This document shows positions 33,317-44,340 of a DNA stretch of 64,000 bases, piece by piece. The notes under the pieces are model-generated. The model searched no databases. It was given only the letters and a program-made list of their open reading frames with translations, and had not been told where the DNA came from. This DNA comes from Galdieria partita (Eukaryota > Rhodophyta > Bangiophyceae > Galdieriales > Galdieriaceae). Position 1 is the stretch's first letter. Each line of letters begins with the position of its first letter. Location: NCBI GenBank assembly GCA_025991245.1, contig BQMJ01000025.1, positions 1 through 64,000 on the forward strand. Direction: 5' to 3'. A program made the position numbers and the translations under genes.

Positions 33317-33849
33317 ATGAGGAGAAGTGCCATATTTTTGCCAAGATGTAATACGAGAGTGCGACATTTAGGAGTTTCTGAGGCTCATCGTAATGATATT
33401 TTGAAATGCTTAGTGACCTCACTTGTTCAAAATGAAAGGATCGTAACTACGTTGGCAAAGGCTAAAGAAATGCGCCGTTACGTGGAGCGCACCATAACAG
33501 CAGCAAAAGTAAGCTGTAGTTTCGTTACAATTTTACTCTATTTATTTTATGATAGCGTGGAGATATTCCCGAAGAAGAGTGGACTCAGTATCTGTCCAAT
33601 CCAAAGGCTATTGAGAAGGTCAAAACGTTATTGGCAGAGAGATATCGTAGTCGACCTGGTGGCTATGTAAGGGTGTTAAGGAATGGTTTTCGGTATGTTT
33701 TCTCCCATACTTTATTTAGTTTGTTTACATATTTGACTAGCTTTGGTGATGGTGCCCCACGTGCTATAGTGGAATTGGTAGATTCACCCAAGTCTGTCTT
33801 CAACCACCCACTTTATAGAGTTCTTAGTTCTGAAAATGAGAAAGCATAG
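33317..33849 (+). CDS. Organellar ribosomal protein bL17
   Basis: Exons 33317-33508, 33556-33692, 33741-33849 (introns 47 and 48 nt), 145 aa. The bL17 core is present: an '[19 protein letters not shown]' stretch, '[16 protein letters not shown]', and '[27 protein letters not shown]' read across intron 2. The protein belongs to the large subunit of a bacterial-type ribosome. The short N-terminal extension ([10 protein letters not shown]) could be a mitochondrial presequence; plastid targeting cannot be excluded. Confidence 0.93.
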
Positions 33850-34494
33850 AGAAACAAGAGTCATATGCTTATGTATTTACTTGATTTGGAAACGTGATAT
33901 GAGAGTTAGTAACATGAAGAAGTCCACTTAAGGAAAATCGTAATAAAGAATGCCGAATGCTTGTTGGCTTGTAATTCAATGTTTGCTTTTTATTACTGCT
34001 GATTCTTTATGCTCTTTTAATATATTCACGTGAACTTTGACCTCCATTATGTGTCTTGAAGCAGGTAATATATCAAAGCAATAACTTGCTTTGACCTTAA
34101 TATAATAAACAAGGAAACATCATTCCCAAGCTGTAATATACTATACTATATGATAACTAAAATTTCTGTTCCTGTTGACTGCAGAATGTTGTTATCAGCG
34201 TTACAAGAATAAATCATTTTTGACTATCCAATCATTTCTTGCTGCTCCTCTAATGTGAGAAATAGATGATTGGCATCAATAATAGTCCCTTATATTGTGA
34301 AGTCTGTACTATACAATCAGTTTGGCCTATCAGTATACTTAGACTTTAACTTTGGTCTCTTCCTATGGAAGGAATACAAATACAATATTCTGCGGCAATC
34401 GGTGTCATTCGAAACTTGAAATTCCAAATTGCTCTGGAACTGTAACTCGAGCTGTTATTTACTTTATATACTTTTGTATTGTTGCAACACAGTA
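33850..34494. other. Intergenic, 0.64 kb
   Basis: AT-rich, no open frame of note. It probably holds the bL17 terminator and the promoter of the next gene. Nothing else was recognised. Confidence 0.5.
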
Positions 34495-34814
34495 ATGAAG
34501 GTGGGGAGTGCGTTATTCTTCCATTTCTTGGCTCACAGTTTTGCAAGGTTATACACGAGGGGGAAATTGTTTTGACATTTCCACACTCAACGAATTGGTT
34601 ACAAAGATTCTATGAGTGGCTTCGTTTAACCTATTATCGTTACTGCTTGTGGACTGCAGTTTATGTGATGACGACTGGTGAGCAGATATTTGTGAACGGA
34701 ATGGCTCTTCTTATTGTTTCACTTGTTGCGTACAAGTTATTGGCCTCCAGTCTGAGTCGCTATGGCTTTTACCAGCTAGTGGATGACTTGGGAGTAACTT
34801 GGAGAACATATTAG
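34495..34814 (+). CDS. Serine palmitoyltransferase small subunit-like protein
   Basis: A two-exon model (34495-34500 and 34539-34814, 38-nt intron) gives 93 aa. An alternative splice from about 34547 to 34606 also keeps frame and changes only the N-terminus. The core 'WLRLTYYRYCLWTAVYVM' plus 'GEQIFVNGMALLIVSLVAY' matches the ssSPT pattern (WxxxxYYxYxLxTxxYML ... ExxxFNSM). These small ER membrane proteins activate the SPTLC1/SPTLC2 enzyme, the first step of sphingolipid synthesis. Two membrane-associated helices are visible. The family match is good; the first exon is uncertain. Confidence 0.72.
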
Positions 34815-35053
34815 AAAAACCTCTTCGTTTTCATGATGGAATTGAACGTGATGACGAATGAGATTCTTGTACTATTATCATTCTGGCTTGGAACAAGTAG
34901 TTGTGAAATAAAAATACATAATGTCACTAGCAATACTAGTAAGAGTCATAAAGCAAGTCTTGGACAATAACTATTACAGAATAATCGTTTGAGTTGCAAC
35001 TTTTGAACATCAAACACGTTTCCCATTTTTGTTTGGATGTCGAAATGTTTTGA

Positions 35054-36610
35054 ATGTTCTCATGGTTGTGGCTTTTGGGTGCTGTCTGCTCCCTATTGTT
35101 TCTGTTATCTCCTTTTGAGTCGATAAGCTTTAGAATGGCAACACTTTCTACAGAGAAAAATCCAAAACTAAGGTCAAACGCTTCCATTTCCTGTTATGAG
35201 GCTTGCAAGAAACAACTTTCAAAAGCTGTGGATTTTGACGAGAAATCAGAATCGGCAAAGGTGGCAGTTGGTAAATTTTATTAGCTTTCAACTCATATTT
35301 GGTCATTTCTATTAGGCTCTGAAAGAATATGCTGTGGTAGCGGAAAGATTGAGAAGTCTTTTAAGAAAGGGACAAGGTTCAATGACCCGTGAAAAGTGGA
35401 TAGATTTTCAAAGCCAAGTTTCTAGAACTTTAGGCCTAGTTGACGAAAGAATAGATGCTCTTTCCAAGTCTACGAATTCTTTGAATGTTGACAAATCTGT
35501 GGAAAGACACAACTTTATGGGTACACAGTTACGTCCTGGAGGGAACAAAGCTGTTAATAGTAACATGTCGAAACATAGAATTTCTTCTTGTGAGAAAAAT
35601 GAGTCTTTTCAAAAGACATTGGAACGAATTCAAAGCGAGATTGTCGTTTCTTCACCAGGGATTAAGTGGGATCATCTGGTTGGTCTTGACTCTGTGAAAA
35701 ATATTATTCATGAAACCATTGTTCTTCCTTCTAGAAGACCAGATATCTTTCGTGGCTTACGTGCTCCTTGTAGAGGTTTATTATTATTTGGACCGCCAGG
35801 AAATGGTAAGACTTTGATTGCAAAGGCTGCTGCAACAGAGTGTCAATCCTGCTTCTTTTCCATTTCAACTTCTTCTTTGACAAGCAAATTTTTTGGAGAA
35901 AGTGAATCCTTGGTCAAAGGTCTTTTTTATCTCGCTAAAAGTCGACAACCAAGCTTTATCTTTATTGATGAAGTAGACAGTCTTCTATCAGTAAGAAATG
36001 AAGGAGAACATGAAGCAAGTAGAAGACTAAAAACAGAATTCCTTATTCAGTTTGATGGATTGAACTCTACCGGCGAAGACCGCATTTTTGTTATGGCAGC
36101 AACCAATCGGTTCGTGCAATAAAGCTATACTAACGCTTTCCAAGTATTTAGTGAGAGTAACATTTAGGCCATGGGATCTTGATGAAGCTGTGAGGCGGCG
36201 ATTCACCAAAAGAGTTTATATTCCAATGCCCGATGAAACTTCACGAAAGGCGGCGCTCCTTTCTTTACTGACGAAAGGAGGTATAAAGAGTTCGTTGACT
36301 GCTGCAGATGTTGAACAAATTGTGCATTTGACCAAGAATTTTTCTTATTCTGATTTGGCAGCCTTGACTAGAGAAGCCGCTCTCTGTCCTATACGAGAAC
36401 TAGGTGAGATAGATTGTGAAATATGCCCGGAGCTTAATGACTGATGTTTGCTTAGGTCCAAAGATTGTTAAGATTGAGGAAAAGAAGATACGCTCCTTGA
36501 GAAAGAACGACTTTTTAGAAGCATTGAAGACTATTCGACCGAGCATTTGTGAAGAACAATTATTAAAGTATATAGAATGGAACGAACGTTTTGGAGTTAC
36601 TGCGAAATAA
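35054..36610 (+). CDS. Spastin-like AAA ATPase with MIT domain
   Basis: Exons 35054-35266, 35316-36109, 36168-36403, 36456-36610 (introns 49, 58, 52 nt); 465 aa. A hydrophobic N-terminal segment ([17 protein letters not shown]) recalls the spastin hairpin. A MIT domain follows (about residues 45-125), then a linker and the AAA domain: Walker A GPPGNGKT, Walker [10 protein letters not shown], '[18 protein letters not shown]' read across intron 2, and the Vps4/spastin-type C-terminal helix ([12 protein letters not shown]). Members sever microtubules, often at ESCRT or ER sites. Two of the introns use GTTnGT donors. Katanin or fidgetin is less likely because of the MIT plus N-terminal membrane segment. 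Confidence 0.87.
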
Positions 36611-36693
36611 TAAGATGTTTCCAATGACGAATGAAACAAATTGTTTTAATTGGACACTATTGGAAACATTTGGATACTTATATTGCATTTTGT

Positions 36694-38453
36694 TTAGGAT
36701 TTGGAGTCTCCTTGTTGTTCATGACCATGAACCCTAAATCGGTATATGCATGTATATGAACCACCGTAATTATCAACAATCTCCAATCTGATCTTGTCAA
36801 CATATGGCAAGTTGTGGAAACGTAAAGGAAATAGTTGTCTTCCCCCTTTCTCAATACGATAATGATAGGTACCAACAAGCCACTCCACTCTTTGTCTATT
36901 TTCTGACTTATTGTCTTGTATCAAATAAACGCGAAATAATTTTGGTGCGTTGAGAGCATTTTGAGAATCAACGTCGATGCTATGTTCTAAGGAGAATGCA
37001 ACTGGTTGAATAATTTTGGAAAGTTGAATGGTTATCATTGCTGACTTTCCAGCAAATGCCCAGCAACTGCCAACAGATACATTATCCTTCATTCATTATA
37101 TATGTTAACTCATTCATAGATGATGAATTTTGACAAAAACTTACCGATAGCACAGTTTCTGGTTCTTTTGGATAACGGAGAGCTGTAGTATTGAGTGATG
37201 GATCTAATAGGGAAGCCATTCGTGCCAACCAATATCTAGTCTGTTGTCGAAACTTGGAAGGCGTTGAAGACAATACTTTAGCTCCCTCGGATGAAAGGGC
37301 ATAATCTTGCTTGGTTAACTTGTAATACTGTGTTAGTTTCGTTTCTAAAAGTCTAGCAATGGCATCATTTGAAGAGGTATCATTCATTTCATGGAGATCG
37401 ATAAGGTCAAAGAGTTGTCGATAGAGAGCCTCCCTCCATTGTCTAAACTCACGAGAAGGAAACTCCTTTTTGAGAATAATTTCCGTCTTTTCCATTATCT
37501 TCTGAATGACCTCTAAAGTTGCTTCTGGATGACTGTTTCTCTTGTCGAAGGATATTGCCAAATCAGTAATATGTGTGATAATGAATGAAAGTGCGTTTTG
37601 GAAACCATCTCTTTCATTATTTCTAGGATTGAAGGTAGCTCCAAACCATGCAATCAAATTCCTGTAGGAAGTGGACTTCCTAATTGAAGATTCAAAAGTT
37701 GTATTCATTTTTAGCAAGAAACTGATGCACATGCCGATAAACATGAAAGCAACAACTAGTATCAGCAACAATTTAGAAAGGCTTGCCTAAAGAAAAATAT
37801 TAGATATAAAGCTTGTACAGATGCTCTGTCCAACCTTTGAATGAGTGTGCAACGCTTGATCTCTATTCTTTGCTATGGTACAGGATTGCCTACAAGATGG
37901 ATCCTTTCCTTCAATACTATCGCAACTTATTGAGGAGTTTTTGGGATAAAGAGAGTTTGGCATTAGAGGACTATTATCTTCCACGACTTTTGCAGAGTTA
38001 AAGGTTCCGGAAAAATAAGGAGGCGAAGATAGCGTTGAAAAGGATGTAGTTCCATCTTTCTATCACGGAAAATGATTAAGCATACATAAACGACATTCTT
38101 ACACGTACATGAAATTCACTGCCCAAGTGTTGACTTGTTAGATGAAATTCTTCCTCCTTTGCTTGTGCCTTCTGACTGCTTGAACTGCTTTCATCTCTGG
38201 ATTTTGGCCTTCTATGAATGGAAATGTTTTCTTTGTCTTCTGATGAAAAAGAATACTTTGTGTTACTTTTTGACTTTCTTGTCAAACGGGAATTCGTTTT
38301 TCGTCTGTTTTGACCTGAGCTATCGTCGGTGCTGTCAAACAAACTCCTTCGGGGAGAAGTATAGAGTGGTTCGGTAAAAGCTGATCTTGAAGGAGATTGT
38401 GTTCTAGCTAGCTCTCGCGCTTTCGCTCTAGTAAGCGGACTAGTCAAGTTCAT
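36694..38453 (-). CDS. SUN-domain nuclear envelope protein
   Basis: Exons 38453-38109, 38059-37835, 37786-37145, 37086-36694 (introns 49, 48, 58 nt); 534 aa. The N-terminal 190 residues are Ser/Arg/Lys-rich and would face the nucleoplasm. One membrane segment (KLLLILVVAFMFIGMCISFLL) follows, then a helical region (about 220-395) and a C-terminal SUN domain: 'VGSCWAFAGKSAMITIQL', 'QPVAFSLEHS', and a final 'YTCIYRFRVHGH'. SUN proteins form the inner half of the LINC bridge. The order is typical. The LINC partner (KASH protein) is not in this window. Confidence 0.9.
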
Positions 38454-39239
38454 CTATCAATGTTTATGCTTTGCTAAAGAGATATGGAAAAGGTATTGTC
38501 CAATTTGAATCAATGAAAGTTTGCCCGCGCTGATGAAATCGGGAATGTATAAAGCAAAATCAACTTATACGGGGTCATCTTCTCCTTTCCCCGATACAAA
38601 GATATAATAACATTTAAAATAAAGTGTTCAGAAGATGTGGTTTGTTTATAAAACTTCACTACAGTTCGTAAACTCTAACATTCCTTTGCATCAATATCAA
38701 CACACAGCAGTATCAAACTACTTTACAATATGATGTTTCGCTCATGAAACGAGTTGTAGGAAAGTCTTTGGAAGGAATACTCTTGTCAAAGCATACGCAA
38801 ATTTATCTTATTTGTCTGCTATAACATTTTCAATTCATCTTAACAAAAGCAATGTAGTGGACAACGACAAATACTCATTTTGTCAATGGGATGTTCCACT
38901 TTCCATTGGATAAAAGTGCAAGCATCTTTGTTCCTCAGAATTCTTGCAAGATGGATGCAATTTTGAACGTTACAGATCGGAATAAAAGCCCGCCAAAAAT
39001 TGGGTTTGGAATGTCCTTGTTTTCTACCCTCACAAAGGAACTGTTAGCTTTGGGAGTCAAGACAATTCGACTATAATTTTTGTGAGATTTGTAATTGAAT
39101 GTCGGCTAATCCCTACGAGTCTACATTTCAAAGAGATTTCATGCACTTCTAGTAACATAGAACACTTGCCATCCTCCAAGCGAGAAGGCAATAAAGTCGC
39201 TTTCGTGTGAAGAGAAATTCGAGAAATCTTCTCTATACT
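38454..39239. other. Intergenic, 0.79 kb, divergent promoter region
   Basis: Lies between the divergent SUN and bZIP genes. It contains one 61-codon ATG frame (38891-39076, begins MFHFPLDKSASIF) with no recognised motif. It could be a small gene, an upstream ORF of the bZIP transcript or chance. No other feature was seen. Confidence 0.4.
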
Positions 39240-40072
39240 ATGTCAGTCAACGAAGACCTACGTTTTAAGCTAAGACCACTATATTCATCTTATTCCAAAG
39301 CCGACTGCACACCTATTCTTCAAAACTCCGACTCGAAGTATTCAATCTCTGTTTCAAAAGGAACCAAACGAAAGAGAACAAGCGAATTGACTCAGAGAAC
39401 CTTCAAACAAAGCTATTCTAAAACCATATCCGATATACAAAAAGAATCTACATCCAATCAACGATTTCAAACATTTTTAGACATATCTAAAGAAAACTTT
39501 GGTTTCAGTAACAGCAGGAGTCCTGTCTATTATCCTCAACAGATGACTGATCAAGTTGATGACTGTTTTAGTTACAATGATGCTGGTGTTACTTGTTCTG
39601 AAATAAAAACTTGCATGAGTACTGTAACTCATACAGCTACATCTTCATATGAGACAACCGACAGTGGTGCTAGAGAAGTTAAACGTGCCAAGAGGTTGAA
39701 GAAACGCTTTTGTTATTCTTGAAATTAATGATGAACTTGATAAATAGGGTCGAAAGAAACAGACAATCTGCTGCAGCTTCAAGAGAAAGAAAAAAGAGAT
39801 ATCTTGAACAATTGGAAAGGCGAGTATCCGTTCTCTCTGCAGATAATGTCCGTTTGCAAATGGAACTCTGGAAACAACTAGCTGTGAAACATGAAAATCA
39901 AGTGTTAATAGAAGAAAATAATAGACTTCGTGAAGAGGTAAGCAAAAAGTTTCTGTAGTTTCTACAACTTAATGCTTCCAAATGAAAACAGCTTCATTTT
40001 CATCAGACATTATTAGGTCTAAAAGAACGCGAAGGAATGATTTCAACCACACTTTCGTTTGACTTCAATTAA
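39240..40072 (+). CDS. bZIP transcription factor
   Basis: Exons 39240-39694, 39748-39937, 39992-40072 (introns 53 and 54 nt); 241 aa. A 150-residue polar N-terminus is followed by a bZIP read across intron 1: 'KRAKRVERNRQSAAASRERKK', where the N-x7-R core (NRQSAAASR) binds DNA. A leucine heptad region then runs through exon 2 (LEQLERRVSVLSADNVRLQ and on). The intron sits inside the basic region, in an invariant part of the protein, so splicing is required for DNA binding. The ATG at 39240 was taken; an in-frame GTG at 39207 is unlikely. Confidence 0.88.
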
Positions 40073-40155
40073 ACCCAAACATCGATATTGTTCTCCATCA
40101 AACTCTTCAACAAGTCAGTAAAAGTAAACTGTTGAATATGGAGATATTCTAGTGC

Positions 40156-40926
40156 TTATAAATTATTGCTAGACTCGATAAGAATGACTTGCTTCACTAA
40201 GACTCTTGGAATTTTGGTCATTTTGCCTGCACAATTAACGAGGATTGCATCAAGACTGCGTCCTGCTAACCTGCCCACAAATTCTTTCTTCCCTTTGTGT
40301 TCCTCACTCGTCGTAACTCTGACTGGAAAGCCTCTAAATACAGAAAAGTCTTTATCCGTAACGAGAACTTCTGATAGTCCAGGTGAAGAAACTTCAAGTT
40401 GGTAAGACGAAGGAATAACATCTTCTTCATCTAGTAGTCGACTGAGACTTCTACTTAAGGCCGAGCAGTCGCCAAGGTTGGGAGATGTCTCTGCGTCGAT
40501 GTGGCTTATATATACCTAAAACTAATTTGAACTAACAGCAGAGCACTTGCTGTTTTCACTCACCACAAGCTTCCCATTGTCCCAGCGCACGTTTTCAATA
40601 GCTAAACTCAAGTCAAAAGCAGCTTTTTCAGCCAGTTGTCTGGCTCTAGAAATAAATACTGGTTCACTACGCTTGGGCTTTGAAGTATCCAACATAGAGG
40701 ATGATGCTGTTTCACTGGGAGGCACACTGGAACAACAGTAGAATCGATAGGAAGGCCAGGAAAAGTTATTTACTTTTCTTCCATAACTCTTCCACAATCT
40801 GCAGTTTCTACAGTATACATTGTCACTGAGTGGACTTTTTACTGCCAAATATCTCTGCAAATAAAATGTACTTTTTACAAGTTTGCTGACCCTGACAGTT
40901 GCGAACATGAACGCTGTTGCCTCCAT
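40156..40926 (-). CDS. rimP: RimP-like 30S ribosome maturation factor, organelle targeted
   Basis: Exons 40926-40564 and 40515-40156 (48-nt intron), 240 aa. The first 85 residues are basic and Ser-rich and look like a transit peptide. The RimP core follows: a ferredoxin-like N-domain (RQLAEKAAFDLSLAIENVRW), then 'CSALSRSLSRLLDEEDVIP' with 'YQLEVSSPGLSEVL' and the SH3-like C-domain ending 'LVKQVILIES'. RimP helps assemble the 30S subunit; here probably the plastid ribosome. The start codon is 58 bp from the divergent FBPase-like gene. Confidence 0.88.
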
Positions 40927-40984
40927 TTCAACCAGTTCACGAATTGTGGGTTGTTACTTGCTGTTGTTGGGTTGAACGATCCAG

Positions 40985-42306
40985 ATGAAAAGTTTTCATA
41001 CAGAGAGTAACAGTCATGCGGTAAGTTTCTTCACATAATCCTCTTGTTGATGTTGAAAGTATGCAATTAGACTACTTTGGTTCAACATTTGCTCAGTACT
41101 CATCGACGACTTCATGTCTTAGAAGGAGCCGAGTCCTCCAATGCCACTGCAGAGAAGGATGGTGTTGATGACTTAATAATGTTGCTTGCTTCCATAGCGG
41201 TAGCGGTTAAATCTGTTGGGTCTGCAGTGAGAAGAAGAGATATAACGCATGGAAGTGGCACCGAGTCAGAACCTTTGGAACGTCTGGCCAATGAAACTTG
41301 GATTGATTGTCTATTGTATAGTCAGCGCTCTTGTATTCTTGTTTCAGAAGATTTGGAAAATCCTGTAGTAGTAGAAAGCAATATGCAGGGAAAGTTCGCG
41401 GTTGTTTTTGATCCACTTACAGGTCGTTCTTACCCTCCCTGTCAAGAAATGGTAAAGTTGTAGTAATACATTGGCCCAAGTTCTCATAGTAGTTTAAGGG
41501 TGCCATCTTTGGAGTTTTTCGTCAGATGAGCGGTGGTTCACCAGTTATTGAAGACGTTATGCAACCTGGAAGACAAATGGTAGCTGCGGGTTATGCGCTT
41601 TATGGTGCGTGCACTGTATTATTTCTTAGTCTTGGCAGTGGAGTACATGGCTTTACTCTTGATCCTGCTTTAAATGAGTTTATCTTAACGCATGAAAATG
41701 TTCGTATTCCATACTGTGGCCATATTTATTCCATCAATGAAGGATATTGCAGTTTGTGGAAACCTGAAATCAGAGAATTAATAAGTCGTTTCAAGGTATT
41801 TGAGAGGAACATGCTTTATGGAATATTTCTGACTATTTGATATTTATTAGACGGAAGTTTCGTTAAATGGAAAGGAGAGGTCTTTGCGATATGTCGGTTC
41901 TATGGTAGCTGATGTTCATCGCACTCTTCTTTATGGAGGCATTTTTATGTACTTTGCTCATCAACAGTGGCCCAATGGAAAGTTAAAGTTACTTTATGAA
42001 GCCTCACCATTGGCATTTATTATAGAACAGGCAGGAGGAAAAGCTTCAACAGGTCTTGAGAGGATACTTGACATTACTCCAGAAAGTGTGCATGATCGTA
42101 TTCAAGTTGTAATTGGTTCCTATGAAGATGTAGAGTTGGTTGAACAACTTTTCAAAGGTCCTTCAAGAAGTGACCCAATGTATCTCTTACGTCGTTCGCA
42201 CAGCATTGAAGAAATGAAGGATTCAAAAGAGGAGTCCATATCTTTCAACAAAGATGAAGATGGACCTACCATATTATGTTCCACTTTACCAAGATTGGTG
42301 CAATAG
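40985..42306 (+). CDS. Fructose-1,6-bisphosphatase-like protein, metal site altered
   Basis: Exons 40985-41020, 41071-41451, 41499-41795, 41851-42306 (introns 50, 47, 55 nt); 389 aa. The C-terminal FBPase half is well kept: 'YSINEGYC', '[18 protein letters not shown]', '[14 protein letters not shown]', 'EQAGGKAS'. The metal and catalytic loop is not: the family DPLDGSSNID reads [10 protein letters not shown], so the second Asp, the SSN and the final Asp are gone, and the SEED box reads SEDL. The Asp equivalent to human D74 appears to be Glu. No in-frame alternative splice restores the loop. A catalytically weak or regulatory paralogue is inferred. A C-terminal tail of about 45 acidic and Ser-rich residues is extra. 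Confidence 0.85.
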
Positions 42307-42419
42307 AATGATTAACTGCTGGACTATCTTGCTTTGCTTAAAGATACCGTTTTATTATTGGCAAGAAATCATATAATAGTCTTTAGAATAAATAAGTTTT
42401 CATCCAATGAAATTCAACT

Positions 42420-44297
42420 TTACTCATTTTTTGCAGATTGAAAATGTATCTTAGAGCGATGACTTCCACCTCTCGACTTATACTCTTCTTGTAAACCACT
42501 AGGATCACTACTTCCGACAAATGACATTACATTTGGTCTCGAAACGGATAAGGAATTTGAATCCTTCTTGGAACCAGCACGTTTTGCTTCAGTCAAAAAT
42601 GCTTCTAAACCTAAAGGATCGGCTTCTTGAGAAGCCATTTTCCCACTAGCCTGAATACTAGTAAATTCATCGTGTTCAAATTCTACAGGTTTTGTTCGTT
42701 CCTTCCTTGAAAGAGCATCTTGAGACTCGGTAGAATGAAATCCAATATCTGGACGAAATCCACGGCTGGAAGTTACATTCTTATCAAGTTCATCGGTAGA
42801 AGAAGAATCCGCTGCGGTCCTGCTTGGACGAATAAGAGAAGCACCACTTCCACCAGAGAATAATGGTTTATCATAAACATTGTATGAATCTTCAGCACCA
42901 AAGCCTCTATCCAACCCAGAGGATTGGTTGAAAAGTCTTTGGTCATATTGCACTTCTCCACGAACGTTACTTACAATAGGCTGATTAAGCGCAATCCTTT
43001 CTGAAATATCGCGGTCTTGATCTCTAGCCAGTTTGCTCCGCTTGCCACTTCTCCCATGTTCCTCCTCCTTTTCCCAAAGTCTCAACTGTCTCTGGCGTTC
43101 TCTTCGACGTTCTTCCCGAATCTGTTGACGCATTTTGTATTGTCTTTGTTCTTCTTTGGTCAATTTACCAGGAACCCTTCCGTCGAGGAACTCTTCATGA
43201 TCATCAACTTCGTTACTCAAGGTTGGAGAAGAGTGTGAAGGATCCCTTTCAGATTCTTCCGCAGGTAAAGGTAACGTTACTGAAGAAATAATGTCTCTTC
43301 TATGTTCCTCTGTATATGAGCCAACTCGTTCGTTACGAGCTTTAGTAGCCAATTCTCTCAATTCCATTTCTCTTTTCTCCTTCTCCTTTTCTGCAAGTTT
43401 CTTCTGTAACTGAGCACGTTTTTCCACTTCCTCTCTTGCATTTCTTTCGGCTATATACAGAGACTCTGTAAATTTGGCAAATTTATCGTTAATACGGACA
43501 TCCTGGAGACCTCTTCCATCCGCAGCAACTCGTTTGTCAAGAGGAATAGTATATCCCTTGTTGTTTTTCCAGTTAGAAATACAAGGTGGTATCTTCCAGT
43601 TGGCAGCTTCTTCGGGATCCAGTTTTCTAGGAGGCGAATGAAGAATGGGTACTGGAGGACTTGGTGGTGCAGCTGGAGTCTTTTTATGTTGAAATCTGGG
43701 TGGTTCTAAAGGATCCACAGGAGCTTCCACTAGTTTAATAATTCGTTGTTTGGCGCCACTATTATAACCTTCGTCCGAATTGGCAGGAGTGTATCGAATA
43801 AAGGTTGGTCTACCACTCTCACGTTCTCCCTCAAAGCTCTTTGGCTTGGACGCGTTGATTTTGGCCTGTACAATCTTCTCAAGAGCCTGTTGGGTTCTTT
43901 GTGTAGTTTCTAGTACTTGTTCTTCGTCGGGTTTCTGGACTTGAGATTCAACTCTTGGTCTCTCTCTTAAACTTTCATAACTGGTATGAACCACCTTGGT
44001 CTTGTTTTCTCCTTGCTTTACTACCGCGTCATAATCAACGTCTCCCTTAGCATCTACAGTAGGAACCAAGGTTCTATGGGAAACACTAGATTTGTACTTG
44101 TGTTTAAGTCCCATGTTTGCCGGATACTGAAACACATGAATTTCGGGAAAAGCACCCCCATCTTGAAAGTCTTCTTCAGAACGTGGAACAAAACGGCTCT
44201 CAGTCCTATGAGGATATTCTGGAATGAGTGTTTCTTTGTTTCTTTTCTCAGAAGTTTGGTGTAGCTCTTGTGCACTTGAAAGTAACAACGAAGTCAT
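42420..44297 (-). CDS. SNW1: SKIP/SNW1 (Prp45) splicing factor
   Basis: Intronless, 625 aa from ATG 44297. The central SNW domain is diagnostic: 'IPPCISNWKNNKGYTIPLD' followed by 'RVAADGRGLQ'. A charged Arg/Glu-rich helix (QQIREERRRERQRQLRLW) and the 'FNQSSGLDRGF' and 'YNVYDKPLF' motifs come after it. SKIP joins the activated spliceosome and also acts in transcription. It is longer than human SKIP (536 aa), mainly through a Ser-rich C-terminus. Its start is 43 bp from the divergent COG7 gene. Confidence 0.95.
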   Translation of the reverse strand: MTSLLLSSAQELHQTSEKRNKETLIPEYPHRTESRFVPRSEEDFQDGGAFPEIHVFQYPANMGLKHKYKSSVSHRTLVPTVDAKGDVDYDAVVKQGENKTKVVHTSYESLRERPRVESQVQKPDEEQVLETTQRTQQALEKIVQAKINASKPKSFEGERESGRPTFIRYTPANSDEGYNSGAKQRIIKLVEAPVDPLEPPRFQHKKTPAAPPSPPVPILHSPPRKLDPEEAANWKIPPCISNWKNNKGYTIPLDKRVAADGRGLQDVRINDKFAKFTESLYIAERNAREEVEKRAQLQKKLAEKEKEKREMELRELATKARNERVGSYTEEHRRDIISSVTLPLPAEESERDPSHSSPTLSNEVDDHEEFLDGRVPGKLTKEEQRQYKMRQQIREERRRERQRQLRLWEKEEEHGRSGKRSKLARDQDRDISERIALNQPIVSNVRGEVQYDQRLFNQSSGLDRGFGAEDSYNVYDKPLFSGGSGASLIRPSRTAADSSSTDELDKNVTSSRGFRPDIGFHSTESQDALSRKERTKPVEFEHDEFTSIQASGKMASQEADPLGLEAFLTEAKRAGSKKDSNSLSVSRPNVMSFVGSSDPSGLQEEYKSRGGSHRSKIHFQSAKNE

Positions 44298-44340
44298 TCG
44301 GAAAAGGCTACTCAATAATTCATACAACAATTAGCCAATT

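Noticed and set aside
38891-39076. 61-codon ORF upstream of the bZIP gene
   Set aside because: ATG-started but short, no motif and no splice partner; kept only as a note in the intergenic entry.
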